Source: an uncultured Lachnospiraceae bacterium (GTDB taxonomy: Bacteria; Bacillota; Clostridia; Lachnospirales; Lachnospiraceae). Taken from it: a stretch of 53,338 nucleotides of DNA. Each line of letters starts with the position of its first letter. Positions within the stretch are counted from its first letter, which is position 1. Of the stretch, positions 19,472 through 29,915 are shown one piece after another. The notes under the pieces were generated by a model. It saw nothing but the letters and a program-made list of their open reading frames with translations, searched no databases and was not told the DNA's origin. Location of the stretch: positions 1 through 53,338 of the forward strand of contig CAJOLA010000006.1 of NCBI GenBank assembly GCA_905235275.1. Direction: 5' to 3'. The translations under genes and the position numbers were made by a program.

Positions 19472-20557
19472 TCAGTTGTTATAAAGCATTTCCTGGGATT
19501 TAATGAGTGCATTATCCTCAAAATAGTTAATCTTCATTGCGTCTTTAGCTTCGGATAAGGTGTTGTCTGCAACCTCGCGGGCTCTGGCGGTACCTGTCTT
19601 AAGTATGTCATATACGCCGGCAATGTCCTTCTCATACTCGCTTCTTTTCGCTCTGATTGGGGACAGCTCTCTTTCCAAGACATTAATAAGGAATTTCTTA
19701 ATCTTAACATCACCCAGACCACCTTTTTTATAGTGATCTTTAAGCTCGTCAAGGCAGCTGTAATCAGGCAGAAATTCAGGGAAATCTTCCGGAATACAAA
19801 ATGCATCAAGATATGTAAATACCGTATTGCCCTCAATCTTACCGGGATCTTCCACTCTGATGTGGTCCGGATCGGTATACATGCTCATGACTTTTTGTTT
19901 AACCGTGTCGGCGCTGTCGGAAATATAAATTCCGTTACCGAGAGATTTACTCATCTTAGCTTTGCCGTCGGTACCGGGCAGTCTCTTGCATGCTTTGTTG
20001 TCGGATAACAATATCTTGGGCTCTACCAGAACATCCCCATATATCTGATTGAATTTGCGGACTATCTCACGGGTCTGTTCTATCATGGGCTCCTGGTCTT
20101 CGCCGGCAGGAACAACCGTTGCCTTAAATGCCGTGATGTCGGCCGCCTGACTGATCGGATAAGCAAAAAATCCAACGGGAACATTTGTGTTGAAGCCTCT
20201 TAATTCAACCTCTGACTTTACCGTCGGATTCCTTTGGAGTCTGGCGACAGTCACAAGGTTCATATAATAAAAGCTTAGCTCAGTCAGTGCAGGTATCTGA
20301 GACTGTATTAATATATTTGATTTATCGGGATCGATACCGACGGAAAGATAGTCGAGAGCAACCTCCAAAATATTTGTTCTGATCTTCTCGGGATTGTCGG
20401 CATTGTCGGTAAGTGCCTGTGCGTCGGCAATCATAATGAAAATCTCGTCATATTTGCCGGAGTTTTGCAGCAGAACCCGCTGCTTCAGAGAACCGACATA
20501 ATGTCCGAGATGAAGTTTTCCGGTTGGTCGGTCACCGGTAAGTATTATTTCAGCCAT
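19472..20557 (-). CDS. trpS: Tryptophanyl-tRNA synthetase
   Basis: [31 protein letters not shown] at 20557. Confidence 0.96.
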   Translation of the reverse strand: MAEIILTGDRPTGKLHLGHYVGSLKQRVLLQNSGKYDEIFIMIADAQALTDNADNPEKIRTNILEVALDYLSVGIDPDKSNILIQSQIPALTELSFYYMNLVTVARLQRNPTVKSEVELRGFNTNVPVGFFAYPISQAADITAFKATVVPAGEDQEPMIEQTREIVRKFNQIYGDVLVEPKILLSDNKACKRLPGTDGKAKMSKSLGNGIYISDSADTVKQKVMSMYTDPDHIRVEDPGKIEGNTVFTYLDAFCIPEDFPEFLPDYSCLDELKDHYKKGGLGDVKIKKFLINVLERELSPIRAKRSEYEKDIAGVYDILKTGTARAREVADNTLSEAKDAMKINYFEDNALIKSQEMLYNN

Positions 20558-20653
20558 TTTTTTATCCTTTTTTCGAAAAAATTTTCTCAGATATTTTACC
20601 ATATATAGGGTGTTTGGTCAAAATGACATACAATTTTAAAAAGATTAAAAAGG

Positions 20654-20682
20654 TTGAAAATTTATAAAAAAAGTATTAAAAT
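20654..20682 (+). promoter_or_regulatory. Candidate promoter of the LEA-like membrane protein gene
   Basis: TTGAAA, 17 nt, TAAAAT. Confidence 0.5.
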
Positions 20683-20726
20683 AACCATAGAGATAAAAAA
20701 AAATAATTTTATGGAGGTATTTAGTC

Positions 20727-21743
20727 ATGGCAAACAAAAATAGCATTTCCGGCCTTGTGCTTGTGTTCATAGGCCTGTTGATTGAGATTTTTACATCAAT
20801 CTCACAAAACTTTTCATATTCCGTTGTATATGGAACAGTTTACACATGGATTGGCGTAGCCGGTATTGTAATTTCAATTATCGGTTTGGTGCAGTTATCC
20901 AAGGTTAATCGTAATTTTGCAAAAGCAAAGATTTTCTATATCATTGATATTTGCATAAGTGTTGCATATGCGATTATTCTTATTATCCTTACTGCAGTTT
21001 CAGGAGGTAGTATTGAAAACTATGTTGGAACAATTGTTGTTTCCATCATCCTCGGTGTTATCTTCGTAATCGCTATGTTCATTATTGACCTTTTAAAGAT
21101 AAAATCATTAATGGGCGGTTGCGCTGATGTTGCAAATGACAACAATGATTCAATTTATGCAGCTAAATGTATTAATGCCTGGAACAACTTCCTCGTATCA
21201 ACAATTATATTTACTGCTGTTACTATAATAATGCTTATTGTTCAGTATATACCTGTCATCAATGTTATTTTTGCAATCATTCTTATTGGTGCAACCATTT
21301 ACGTTATCGTAGCACGTATAATGGTTCTCGTTAGAACAATGGGTACATATTCCCGTTTTAAAAACGGTAATATCAGCTCCTTTAGTGCAGACAGAAAAGA
21401 TTTAATGAATGACATCAAGGATGATCACAAGGATATTTTCAACGATGCAAAAGAAGGAATGCAAAACTTCAGAGGTAACGTAAAAGAAGGCGTTAAGGAT
21501 ACCGCAACCGGAATTGCCGACGGAGCAAAAGAACTCGGTGGCAATATCAAAGAAGGTGTTGAAGATTTTGCCGGCGGTGCTAAAAAAGATGCTAAAGAAG
21601 TTGGAGAAGCCGTTGCCGAAGGCGCCAAAAACATGGGCGAAGCCGCTGCTGACGGTGCTAAAGAAGTAGGTGATGCGTTTAAAGAAGGTGCCGAAAAAGT
21701 TAAAGACATCGTAGATGGTGAGACACCTGACGGTGATAAGTAA
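20727..21743 (+). CDS. Multi-TM membrane protein with C-terminal LEA-like amphipathic repeats
   Basis: 338 aa; about 5-6 TM segments followed by AKEGMQNFRGNVKEGVKDTATGIADGAKELGGNIKEGVEDFAGGAKKDAKEVGEAVAEGAKNMGEAAADGAKEVGDAFKEGAEKVKDIV. Confidence 0.75.
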   Translation: MANKNSISGLVLVFIGLLIEIFTSISQNFSYSVVYGTVYTWIGVAGIVISIIGLVQLSKVNRNFAKAKIFYIIDICISVAYAIILIILTAVSGGSIENYVGTIVVSIILGVIFVIAMFIIDLLKIKSLMGGCADVANDNNDSIYAAKCINAWNNFLVSTIIFTAVTIIMLIVQYIPVINVIFAIILIGATIYVIVARIMVLVRTMGTYSRFKNGNISSFSADRKDLMNDIKDDHKDIFNDAKEGMQNFRGNVKEGVKDTATGIADGAKELGGNIKEGVEDFAGGAKKDAKEVGEAVAEGAKNMGEAAADGAKEVGDAFKEGAEKVKDIVDGETPDGDK

Positions 21744-21765
21744 TATTTATTACTTAATCTTAAAA

Positions 21766-21798
21766 ATAACTTCGGAATTATTCCGGAGTTATTTTTTT
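21766..21798 (+). terminator. Intrinsic terminator downstream of the LEA-like gene
   Basis: AATAACTTCGGAA-tta-TTCCGGAGTTATT then T-run; 13-bp stem with one G:U. Confidence 0.85.
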
Positions 21799-21854
21799 GC
21801 ATTTACATGTAAAGTTTTTCGGGTTAAAATAAAATAAAAATTCCGGAGGTTCAT

Positions 21855-22778
21855 ATGAAACATTTATTAAGCCCTTTAGATTTTACTGTTGAAGAAACAG
21901 AAAAACTGCTCGATTTGGCACATGATATTAAAGTTTCATCGGATAAATATGCGCATAGCTGTGACGGCAAAAAGATTGCCACCCTCTTTTATGAACCAAG
22001 TACAAGAACAAGGCTGAGTTTTGAATCCGCAATGATGAATATGGGCGGTTCGACGCTCGGCTTTTCTGAGGCGTCTTCAAGCTCTGCAACCAAAGGCGAA
22101 ACCGTTGCCGACACTATTCGTGTGGTTTCAAGCTATGCCGATATATGTGCCATAAGGCATCCGAAAGAAGGTGCTCCGCGTGTGGCTGCCGATTACTCTT
22201 CCATTCCTATAGTTAATGCGGGTGATGGCGGTCATGAGCATCCTACTCAGACACTGGCAGACATTATGACCATTCGCGAACTCAGAGGATCGCTGAGTAA
22301 TTTTACCATCGGACTTTGCGGTGATTTAAAATTCGGTCGTACGGTGCATTCGCTTATTCATGCCCTTATCAGATATGAAAACGTAAAATTCGTACTTATA
22401 TCGCCAAGAGAATTACGTGTGCCTGATTATGTCAGGGATGATCTTCTGATAGATAATAATATTGATTTTGAAGAAGTTGAAAAGCTTGAAGATGTTATCA
22501 GCGATCTTGATATTCTCTACATGACCAGAGTTCAAAAAGAAAGATTTTTCTCGGAAGACGAATATATCCGTATGAAGGATTATTATATTCTTAATAAAGA
22601 GAAGCTGGGTGCGGCAAAGAGCAATATGTATGTGCTCCACCCTCTTCCCAGAAATAATGAAATTGCCGCTGATGTGGATAATGATGAGAGAGCCAAATAT
22701 TTTGAACAGGTTAATAATGCCGTTTTCATAAGACAGGCTGTCATATTAACTTTGCTTGATTCTGTAAATGCCAAATAA
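21855..22778 (+). CDS. pyrB: Aspartate carbamoyltransferase catalytic subunit
   Basis: [30 protein letters not shown]. Confidence 0.97.
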   Translation: MKHLLSPLDFTVEETEKLLDLAHDIKVSSDKYAHSCDGKKIATLFYEPSTRTRLSFESAMMNMGGSTLGFSEASSSSATKGETVADTIRVVSSYADICAIRHPKEGAPRVAADYSSIPIVNAGDGGHEHPTQTLADIMTIRELRGSLSNFTIGLCGDLKFGRTVHSLIHALIRYENVKFVLISPRELRVPDYVRDDLLIDNNIDFEEVEKLEDVISDLDILYMTRVQKERFFSEDEYIRMKDYYILNKEKLGAAKSNMYVLHPLPRNNEIAADVDNDERAKYFEQVNNAVFIRQAVILTLLDSVNAK

Positions 22779-22792
22779 TAAGGGGTTTTATC

Positions 22793-23212
22793 ATGTTAAA
22801 TATAGGACAGTTAAATGAAGGAATAGTTCTTGATCACATTGAAGCCGGAAAGGCCATGGAGATTTATTCGTTGCTTGGTCTTGGTGAATTGGATTGCGGA
22901 GTTGCCATAATAAAAAATGCCCATTCCAATAAGATGGGCAGAAAAGATATCATTAAGATTGAAGGCGGTCTCGATCTTGTGGACCTGGATGCCTTGGGTT
23001 ATATCGATTGTAATATAACTGTTGATATTATTCGCGAAGGCGTTGTCGCCGAGAAGAAGAACCTCACATTACCGAAAATACTGACCAATGTAATCAAATG
23101 CAAAAATCCTCGATGCATCACGTCGGATGAGCCTCAGCTCGATCAGGTATTCTTCCTGACGAATGAGAAAAAGCATATATATCGTTGCAGGTATTGTGAG
23201 GAGAAAGCATAA
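22793..23212 (+). CDS. pyrI: Aspartate carbamoyltransferase regulatory subunit
   Basis: IEAGKAMEIYSLLG, four-Cys zinc motif CKNPRCIT...YRCRYCE. Confidence 0.95.
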   Translation: MLNIGQLNEGIVLDHIEAGKAMEIYSLLGLGELDCGVAIIKNAHSNKMGRKDIIKIEGGLDLVDLDALGYIDCNITVDIIREGVVAEKKNLTLPKILTNVIKCKNPRCITSDEPQLDQVFFLTNEKKHIYRCRYCEEKA

Positions 23213-23213
23213 A

Positions 23214-24056
23214 TTACAGCCTTATATCCATAAATTCTTCAAAGCATACCCCGTCATTAACGGGGATATTTAATTCGTCGGATTTTGCTATGCATTTTGC
23301 GGTAAAGTCCGACGCTTTTTTTACGGATGAAATAAAGTCATTCTTTAAAACGGCATCAGCCGCGATAATTCCCGAAAACAGATCTCCCGTTCCCGGTCTT
23401 GATTTGCCGGCTATCTTTTTTCTGATAATCGTTGCTCTCTCGGTTTTTCCCTTTTTTTCAAAGCACATGTTACCGATCATGCTTCCCAGGTTAATTCCGG
23501 TAATAACCACACGTGAAGGTCCCCTCTTACACAGACCGGAAGCGATGTCTGCCCACTCCGTTTCGGTACGTTTATCCTTATATTCGATATCGGAAAGGAA
23601 AGCACATTCCGTGGCGTTGGGCGTAATGATATCGGCATGCTTTAATAATTCTTTCAGGGCGTTTGCCGTGCTTTTTTTATATCCGCTGTAGAGCCTGCCC
23701 TCATCTCCCATCACCGGATCCAATATGACAACGGTGTCATTGTTGGAAAAATCTTTAATGAATTTCTTTATCATATTAATCTGTGAAGAAGACGTAAGAT
23801 AGCCGATATAAATTCCGTCAAACTTAAGATCTAATTTTTTCCATTTTTTAAAATATTCAGGCATGAATTTTGAAAGATCTTTTTTGGCATAATCATCGTA
23901 TCCCGTATGATTTGAAAATATTCCGGTAGGAACCGGACACACCTGAATACCCATTGCGGAAATAACCGGCAGCAAAACGGTCAGGGAACATCTGCCGTAT
24001 CCGGACATGTCATTAATGACGGCTATTTTCTTTTGTCTGCTTTTTTTATTCATCAT
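23214..24056 (-). CDS. Pyridoxal/pyridoxamine kinase family protein
   Basis: AVINDMSGYGRCSLTVLLPVISAMGIQVCPVPTGIFSNHTGY, LDPVMGDEGRLY, GTGDLFSGI. Confidence 0.88.
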   Translation of the reverse strand: MMNKKSRQKKIAVINDMSGYGRCSLTVLLPVISAMGIQVCPVPTGIFSNHTGYDDYAKKDLSKFMPEYFKKWKKLDLKFDGIYIGYLTSSSQINMIKKFIKDFSNNDTVVILDPVMGDEGRLYSGYKKSTANALKELLKHADIITPNATECAFLSDIEYKDKRTETEWADIASGLCKRGPSRVVITGINLGSMIGNMCFEKKGKTERATIIRKKIAGKSRPGTGDLFSGIIAADAVLKNDFISSVKKASDFTAKCIAKSDELNIPVNDGVCFEEFMDIRL

Positions 24057-24727
24057 TTCACCTCGATATCATCCGGAAGCATGTCTTTGGAATTAAGTCT
24101 TTTATCAATCGCATATTCAATTATTTTGCCTGATATATTTCCGAGCTGTTTTATCGTACCATCACTTACCGTGAATTTAAATAACGACTCAGTAGGCGCC
24201 GTAACGATATAATTAAAAGCATTAATGGTATTTTCCGAAAAACTTCCGGTGGGATCTGCAAAAAGCTCATCAAGCGGAGGGCACTCTCCCGCGTCAGAAA
24301 CGACCCTGATTTCGTAGATATATCTGGTAAGGGTTCTTATCAGTCTGTCGTCAGTAAGCGCGGATATGGACATATATAGGAGATTTATGGCATCTTTTGC
24401 TTCGAGTCCTTCGCGCCCGTAATAATCCGCAAGCTCACAAAAATAACATGCGTATAAAGTGGCTTCGTAATCCTTTAACACTTCTTCAAAATAATTTTTT
24501 ATATCGGCATTATGGATGCTGTAGGATGTATGGCCTTCATATACAAAAAACGTTCCAAAGGAAAATACCCTTGTCAGGCCTGCAAGGTGATTAGTCGGTC
24601 TTCTTGCACCCTTGGCAAAGCAGGCAATCTTACCGCGCTCTTTGGTAAGTATTACTACTCTTCTGTCATATTCGCCGACGGGCTGACTTGATAAAATTAT
24701 TCCGTTTAATCCTATCGTTTCAGGCAT
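24053..24727 (-). CDS. recO: DNA repair protein RecO
   Basis: GIILSSQPVGEYDRRVVILTKERGKIACFAKGARRP; ATG at 24727; adjacent to era. Confidence 0.93.
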   Translation of the reverse strand: MPETIGLNGIILSSQPVGEYDRRVVILTKERGKIACFAKGARRPTNHLAGLTRVFSFGTFFVYEGHTSYSIHNADIKNYFEEVLKDYEATLYACYFCELADYYGREGLEAKDAINLLYMSISALTDDRLIRTLTRYIYEIRVVSDAGECPPLDELFADPTGSFSENTINAFNYIVTAPTESLFKFTVSDGTIKQLGNISGKIIEYAIDKRLNSKDMLPDDIEVK

Positions 24728-24728
24728 A

Positions 24729-25631
24729 TTATTCTCCGGGCGTAAAACCAAAATTCTTAAGGTCAAGGCTTGAATTTCTCCAGTCCCTGTTCACCTTAAC
24801 CCATAATTGAAGATTAACCTTGCAGTCCAGTTCTCTTTCTAGCTCATATCTTGCGTTGGAACCGATCTTCTTTAACATCTGTCCGTTTTTACCGATTATT
24901 ATTCCCTTATGTGAGTCTCGTTCACAGTAGATAACGGCTTCAATATCCGTGATGATGCCTTTATCCGTCTCGCGCTCCTTAAACTTCTCGATTACAACGG
25001 CAATGCCGTGCGGAATCTCCATGGATAAAGCATGCAATGCTTTTTCTCTTATAATCTCTGCAGCTATTACTTTTATGGGTTGGTCCGTAACCTCATCTTC
25101 ATCATAAAACAGCGGACCTTCATCCAAAAGGTCAAAGATAACATTAATAAGTTCATCCACATTGTTGCCGGTTCTTGCGGAAACGGGAACAACGGCTTCG
25201 GGATTAACAAGCTCCGTAAACTTTTCTATTACGGGGAAAAGAACATCCTTTTTTACCGTATCCGCTTTATTAATAACAAGTATAACTTTGGCCGAGGCAC
25301 TCTTTAAGAGCTCGATAATCTGAGACTCGGACTCTCCTACAAAATCCGAAGGCTCAATTACATAACAGATAACGTCAACATCTGCGATGCCGGTACCTGT
25401 TTCGTTTCTCATGAATTCACCAAGCTTATTTTTCGGCTTGTTAAATCCGGGAGTATCGGTAAATATAATCTGACCCCGATTCTCCGTGTAAATGGCTCTT
25501 ATTTTTTTTCTGGTAGTCTGAGGCTTGTTGGAGGTTATAACAACCTTCTGGCCGACTATTTTGTTAATAAGCGTGGATTTCCCTACGTTGGGTCTTCCTA
25601 TCATTGCAACAAATCCGCTTTTTGTTTCCAT
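24729..25631 (-). CDS. era: GTPase Era
   Basis: GRPNVGKSTLINKIVGQK, DTPGFNKPKNKLGEFM, KH domain GIIIGKNGQMLKKIG. Confidence 0.98.
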   Translation of the reverse strand: METKSGFVAMIGRPNVGKSTLINKIVGQKVVITSNKPQTTRKKIRAIYTENRGQIIFTDTPGFNKPKNKLGEFMRNETGTGIADVDVICYVIEPSDFVGESESQIIELLKSASAKVILVINKADTVKKDVLFPVIEKFTELVNPEAVVPVSARTGNNVDELINVIFDLLDEGPLFYDEDEVTDQPIKVIAAEIIREKALHALSMEIPHGIAVVIEKFKERETDKGIITDIEAVIYCERDSHKGIIIGKNGQMLKKIGSNARYELERELDCKVNLQLWVKVNRDWRNSSLDLKNFGFTPGE

Positions 25632-25644
25632 AAATTCTCTCCGA

Positions 25645-28551
25645 TTATGATAACGATATTATAGAGTCAAACATATCCTTATGAGATTCAATCTTTTCGG
25701 AATTACCGACAACACACAATATATCCTCATCTAACGCAGCCTGTACAATAGGTGCAAGCTCACGTATGGTTTTGGGCGTTGTTGATAATACTTCTTTTCT
25801 CTCCGTCCTTAACATATCCGTATCGATATTTTTTAAATATGCATCAAATGCTCTTATGCCTTTTGCCGAAGGCGTTAAAGGTGTATCAAGGGCACCGATT
25901 GTACCGATGATATTTTTTGTCATCTCTCTTTCGGTTGCGGTAAAATTGGCCACATATTCGGGAGCCTTCTCAAAAACATCATTGGTCTCGGTTATGTTAG
26001 GGTCTCTGTATGATACAAAAAATGTATCACCGCTTCTTCCGAACTCATTCATGCAACCGTAAGCGCCGCCCTTTACTCTCACGTTATTCCAAAGATAGTC
26101 ATATGAGAAAATGGTCTTTAATACGCGAAGCGATCCCGTATATTCATAGCCGTGGTCCCTGAAGTTTCCTGCGCGCGCAACGTAATTAACCTGAGACGGC
26201 GAGGAAAGCGCAATATTCTCATTTTCCATGCGCTGAAATTCAAGAGGGATCTCCTTTTGCGCAGTATCAGGAAGATTGTCAATGAATCTTGTAAGAACCG
26301 GCTTTGCCGATTCAAGCCCCTCTTTGTCAGCCGTTAAGTTGATGATAAGATTTTTCTTTGTAAATATAAGCTCTGTAAGACTGTTTAAATTATTAATGAT
26401 ATCATCTGCATTATCATCAAAGTTCTTAACGATATTTTGCAGAAACTTATAAAATCCGTACCCTTTTGTGATTGAAGCATAATATCTGGAGTTGGAAACC
26501 TGTGCAAGCGCTATTGAAGACGCAGTCGTATGACCGGCAATCAGAATTGAATCCTCCAACTGTGAATACGTTTTTAATATTATGTCTTTTAATCTCTTCT
26601 TATCCGAAAAATCAGTTTTAAACATCATTTCGCGCACAAGCTCATCAATACGTGAAACATTCTCATAAAGAGCCTTTGCCTTAAATTCAAAGAAGATATT
26701 AAGGTCCGCATAATTTTTTACGTTTCGTCTGATGCCGACATCCGTATATATACCGCCGGTATCAATATTAACGGCACTCGTGAAATCTGCGTATTTGAAA
26801 TTTTCGGTATCCATAAGCCCGAGTACGATATTAAGAAGTCCGACATAAGGAAGCATCTTTTCCGGCACCGAAATGGTATTAAAAGCAAATGTCACATAGT
26901 CGATTTCATTTGTAAAGATATCCTCGTAAATAAGCTTTGTCTCGCCGAGCATGTACATATCATATTCAATCGGAATCGGCTCCTTATCGATATCTTCAAT
27001 CGAAAGAAGGGGTATCTTTTCCAGGTCTTCCTGAGCCGATCCTTCCGTCTGATATTCGTGCAAATGAAGAGTTTCTTTTACAAGCGATTCGAACTCTTCC
27101 TGAGTAAGATTCTCGGTATATTCACGTATCTTATCCTGCTCTTTTGCTTTTCTTTTAGCGTCTAATTTATCATCGGGGACAAGCGTAACACAGGCTGCCG
27201 AATTATTTTCCAAAAGATGTTTTTTTACTACACCTTTAAAGTACTCCTGCAGATCAATGGTTTTAAAATAATCAAATATCTTTCCGGAATCTATATGAAT
27301 AAAAGGCTTGTTCTCGTCATACATCCAGCTGTCAAGCATTGCGAGATTATATATGACACCCTTGGGATATGAACCGAAGTCTGATTCACGATATCTGAAT
27401 TCAAGATAATTAAGAGCAGCCTTTAACATGGACTCATCAAGTCCGTTGCTTTCTATGTCCTTAAGTACGTTATTTATAATGTCCAGGAATTTATCTTCAT
27501 CCTTTACATCGGCATTTTTTGCAATTACGGAAAATACCGGCTGATAAAGTGATGTCTCATATGAGCTTGAAATATCCGTTGCAATACCGTTATCCAGTAA
27601 AGCCTGTTTTAATACGGCACCGGGAGCAGATACCAAAACATAATCCAAAACGTCCATGGCAATGCAAAGCTCGTCATTTAAAACGGTATCGATAACCCAG
27701 CTGTATGAAAGATATGCCTTTTTTTCGTTGTCCTCCCCTTCCATAACGGCGTACGGAAAAGATGTCTTTACGGGCTTATCAAAAGACTTTTGCAAAGGAA
27801 TCTCGGTATTATATGAAAATTCATTTTTATCGAAATGGCTGAGATATTCTCTGTCAAGATATTCAAGCTGATCTTGGGTGTCAATGTCGCCGTACAGATA
27901 AATATAACTGTTGGCAGGATTATAATGGTTCTTATGAAACTCCATAAAATCCTCATATGTCAGAGTCGGAATCACCTCGGGATCTCCGCCGGCATCGAAT
28001 CTGTACGGAGTATCCGGGAAAAGTGACGCAAAGATTCCGTTTTGAAGCGCATCATCCGGCGCGGAGTAAGCTCCCTTCATCTCGTTGAATACAACGCCGT
28101 TAAGCTTTACCTTTTTACCGTCACTTTCGTAATGCCATCCCTCCTGCTTAAAGATTTCCGGACGCGTATAGATATTCGGATAAAATACGGCATCAAGATA
28201 TACATCCATGAGATTTCTAAAATCCACATCATTACAGCTTGCTACCGGATATACGGTCTTATCCGGGTATGTCATGGCGTTAAGAAAAGTATTAAGAGAA
28301 CCCTTGGCAAGCTCGACAAAAGGCTCTTTTGCAGGATATTTTCTGGACCCGCAAAGTGTGGAATGCTCTGTTATGTGCTGTACACCTGTACTTGCTTCAG
28401 ACGGCGTTCTGAAGGCAATGGAAAATGCCTTATTATTATCATCGTTTTTTATTATTACGATACGGGCGCCTGATTTTTTGTGTTTATAAAATTCACCCGT
28501 ACTGTTTAAATCTTTTAACTGAGTTGAAAAAATAAGATCATATGATTCCAT
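25645..28551 (-). CDS. Insulinase-like M16C metallopeptidase (PreP-like)
   Basis: 968 aa; inverted zinc motif HITEHSTLCGS (HxxEH), GVVFNEMKGAYS, VKGGAYG. Confidence 0.93.
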   Translation of the reverse strand: MESYDLIFSTQLKDLNSTGEFYKHKKSGARIVIIKNDDNNKAFSIAFRTPSEASTGVQHITEHSTLCGSRKYPAKEPFVELAKGSLNTFLNAMTYPDKTVYPVASCNDVDFRNLMDVYLDAVFYPNIYTRPEIFKQEGWHYESDGKKVKLNGVVFNEMKGAYSAPDDALQNGIFASLFPDTPYRFDAGGDPEVIPTLTYEDFMEFHKNHYNPANSYIYLYGDIDTQDQLEYLDREYLSHFDKNEFSYNTEIPLQKSFDKPVKTSFPYAVMEGEDNEKKAYLSYSWVIDTVLNDELCIAMDVLDYVLVSAPGAVLKQALLDNGIATDISSSYETSLYQPVFSVIAKNADVKDEDKFLDIINNVLKDIESNGLDESMLKAALNYLEFRYRESDFGSYPKGVIYNLAMLDSWMYDENKPFIHIDSGKIFDYFKTIDLQEYFKGVVKKHLLENNSAACVTLVPDDKLDAKRKAKEQDKIREYTENLTQEEFESLVKETLHLHEYQTEGSAQEDLEKIPLLSIEDIDKEPIPIEYDMYMLGETKLIYEDIFTNEIDYVTFAFNTISVPEKMLPYVGLLNIVLGLMDTENFKYADFTSAVNIDTGGIYTDVGIRRNVKNYADLNIFFEFKAKALYENVSRIDELVREMMFKTDFSDKKRLKDIILKTYSQLEDSILIAGHTTASSIALAQVSNSRYYASITKGYGFYKFLQNIVKNFDDNADDIINNLNSLTELIFTKKNLIINLTADKEGLESAKPVLTRFIDNLPDTAQKEIPLEFQRMENENIALSSPSQVNYVARAGNFRDHGYEYTGSLRVLKTIFSYDYLWNNVRVKGGAYGCMNEFGRSGDTFFVSYRDPNITETNDVFEKAPEYVANFTATEREMTKNIIGTIGALDTPLTPSAKGIRAFDAYLKNIDTDMLRTERKEVLSTTPKTIRELAPIVQAALDEDILCVVGNSEKIESHKDMFDSIISLS

Positions 28552-28610
28552 ATGTTTTTCTCCTGTGATTTTTTAATATTTTTGTATTATAACATACATC
28601 AAAGCAACAA

Positions 28611-28634
28611 AAAAAGGCGTTTAAACGCCTTTTT
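28611..28634. terminator. Perfectly palindromic terminator between the M16C and CHAP genes
   Basis: AAAAAGGCGTTTAAACGCCTTTTT. Confidence 0.8.
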
Positions 28635-28649
28635 CCAATACACTTAAAG

Positions 28650-29744
28650 TCAGACTCTCCAACCTTTTTCATCGAATGTGTAGGTCTTGCCCTTAATCTT
28701 AACTTTTCCGGTAACCATCCAACCGTTATCACCGAAGTAAGAATAATGAGTTTTATTACCGTTGTCGGGATTTGCTTTTGTGCCCATCTTCTGGAGACCG
28801 GTTCTTAACCAACCGTTGTTACCGAAGTAACTCCAATGCACCTTGTTTTTTCCGTCAGGATTTTCCTTGGTACCCATTTGCTTCCATCCGGTTCTAAGCC
28901 ACCCGTTATCACCGAAGTATGACCAGTGCGGAGTTGAGTCACCGTCAGGATTTTTAGTACCCTTACCGAGGTATACCCAACCTGTTCTTAAAACACCGTC
29001 ACTTCCGAAATATGACATGTGCGGAGTCTTTTCACCTTCTTTTTCACTCATCCATTTCCATCCGGTATATTTTTTTCCGTTTGAACCGTAATATGAGAAT
29101 GTACCGGTCTTGGCATTACGGACCCATTTATTTTTGGGCTTCTGGGTGCTTGTTGTTGTGGTGGCTTTTTTGCCGTCCAAATAAACATAACCAAGGAATT
29201 TACTTCCCATATTATTTTCATATTGCTTGATATCGGTTGTTCGGATTACACAATAACCGTGCTTGGCGTCGGAATGATACCAGTTTCCGCCTTCGCTTAT
29301 TACCATCTTGTTGCCGCTTACCTTCTCGACAAATCCGACATGACCTTCAAAGCAGGCAAGAGACTTGGCTCTCGGAACACTTCCTCTTGTAAAACCAAAA
29401 TTTTTATATTGATTGTTATACCAATTGTAGCCGCCGTAAATGGAATAGCCCTTACCGGTAAGCTGTCTTACTCTGGCAGAAGCAAACCATGCACATCCGG
29501 CCGTTCCGTATGCATATTCGCCCCATGTCGGGATTGCCGCATATTGTTTATAGTAACCGGTTTTAATATTTATTTTTATTCCGCTAACTTTACCGTTGTT
29601 CTTAATGCCGACCACATCTTTGGGAACAGTTGTGTCCTGCGCGGCAAAAACTTCGGTTGTATTTATGAATGAAAACGCAGGAACCGTCACTGTCGCTGCG
29701 GCAGCGATTGAGCCTGCACATAATATTTTTTTTATAACTTTCAT
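28650..29744 (-). CDS. Secreted CHAP-domain protein with C-terminal wall-binding-type repeats
   Basis: Signal peptide; AGCAWFASARVRQLTGKG...GHVGFVEKV (CHAP Cys/His), then repeats of the W.YFG.NGWLRTGW..MG type. Confidence 0.88.
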   Translation of the reverse strand: MKVIKKILCAGSIAAAATVTVPAFSFINTTEVFAAQDTTVPKDVVGIKNNGKVSGIKINIKTGYYKQYAAIPTWGEYAYGTAGCAWFASARVRQLTGKGYSIYGGYNWYNNQYKNFGFTRGSVPRAKSLACFEGHVGFVEKVSGNKMVISEGGNWYHSDAKHGYCVIRTTDIKQYENNMGSKFLGYVYLDGKKATTTTSTQKPKNKWVRNAKTGTFSYYGSNGKKYTGWKWMSEKEGEKTPHMSYFGSDGVLRTGWVYLGKGTKNPDGDSTPHWSYFGDNGWLRTGWKQMGTKENPDGKNKVHWSYFGNNGWLRTGLQKMGTKANPDNGNKTHYSYFGDNGWMVTGKVKIKGKTYTFDEKGWRV

Positions 29745-29786
29745 ATAAAATACCCCTGAAATACAACAAAACCCCTGTACGCCGCT

Positions 29787-29815
29787 ATTAAATCACGTTT
29801 TTTAGCCAGTGTCAA
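29787..29815 (-). promoter_or_regulatory. Sigma-A-like promoter of the CHAP gene
   Basis: Minus strand TTGACA, 17 nt, TTTAAT. Confidence 0.6.
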
Positions 29816-29862
29816 TTTTTTCACACAAAAATCATGCCTTGAAAGGCGCATAAAACCTGAAA

Positions 29863-29906
29863 AGAGCACCCAAAACCTCAGTATTTATCAGGGTTTCAGG
29901 TGCTCT
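29863..29906 (-). terminator. Stem-loop downstream of the metY operon
   Basis: AGAGCACC...GGTGCTCT with an inner AAACC/GGTTT stem, then TTTT on the minus strand. Confidence 0.5.
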
Positions 29907-29915
29907 AAACTCAGA

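Noticed and set aside
21425-21802. Minus-strand 125-aa ORF rich in Ser/Ala/Pro
   Set aside because: Antisense of the LEA-like repeat region and its terminator; no start signal.
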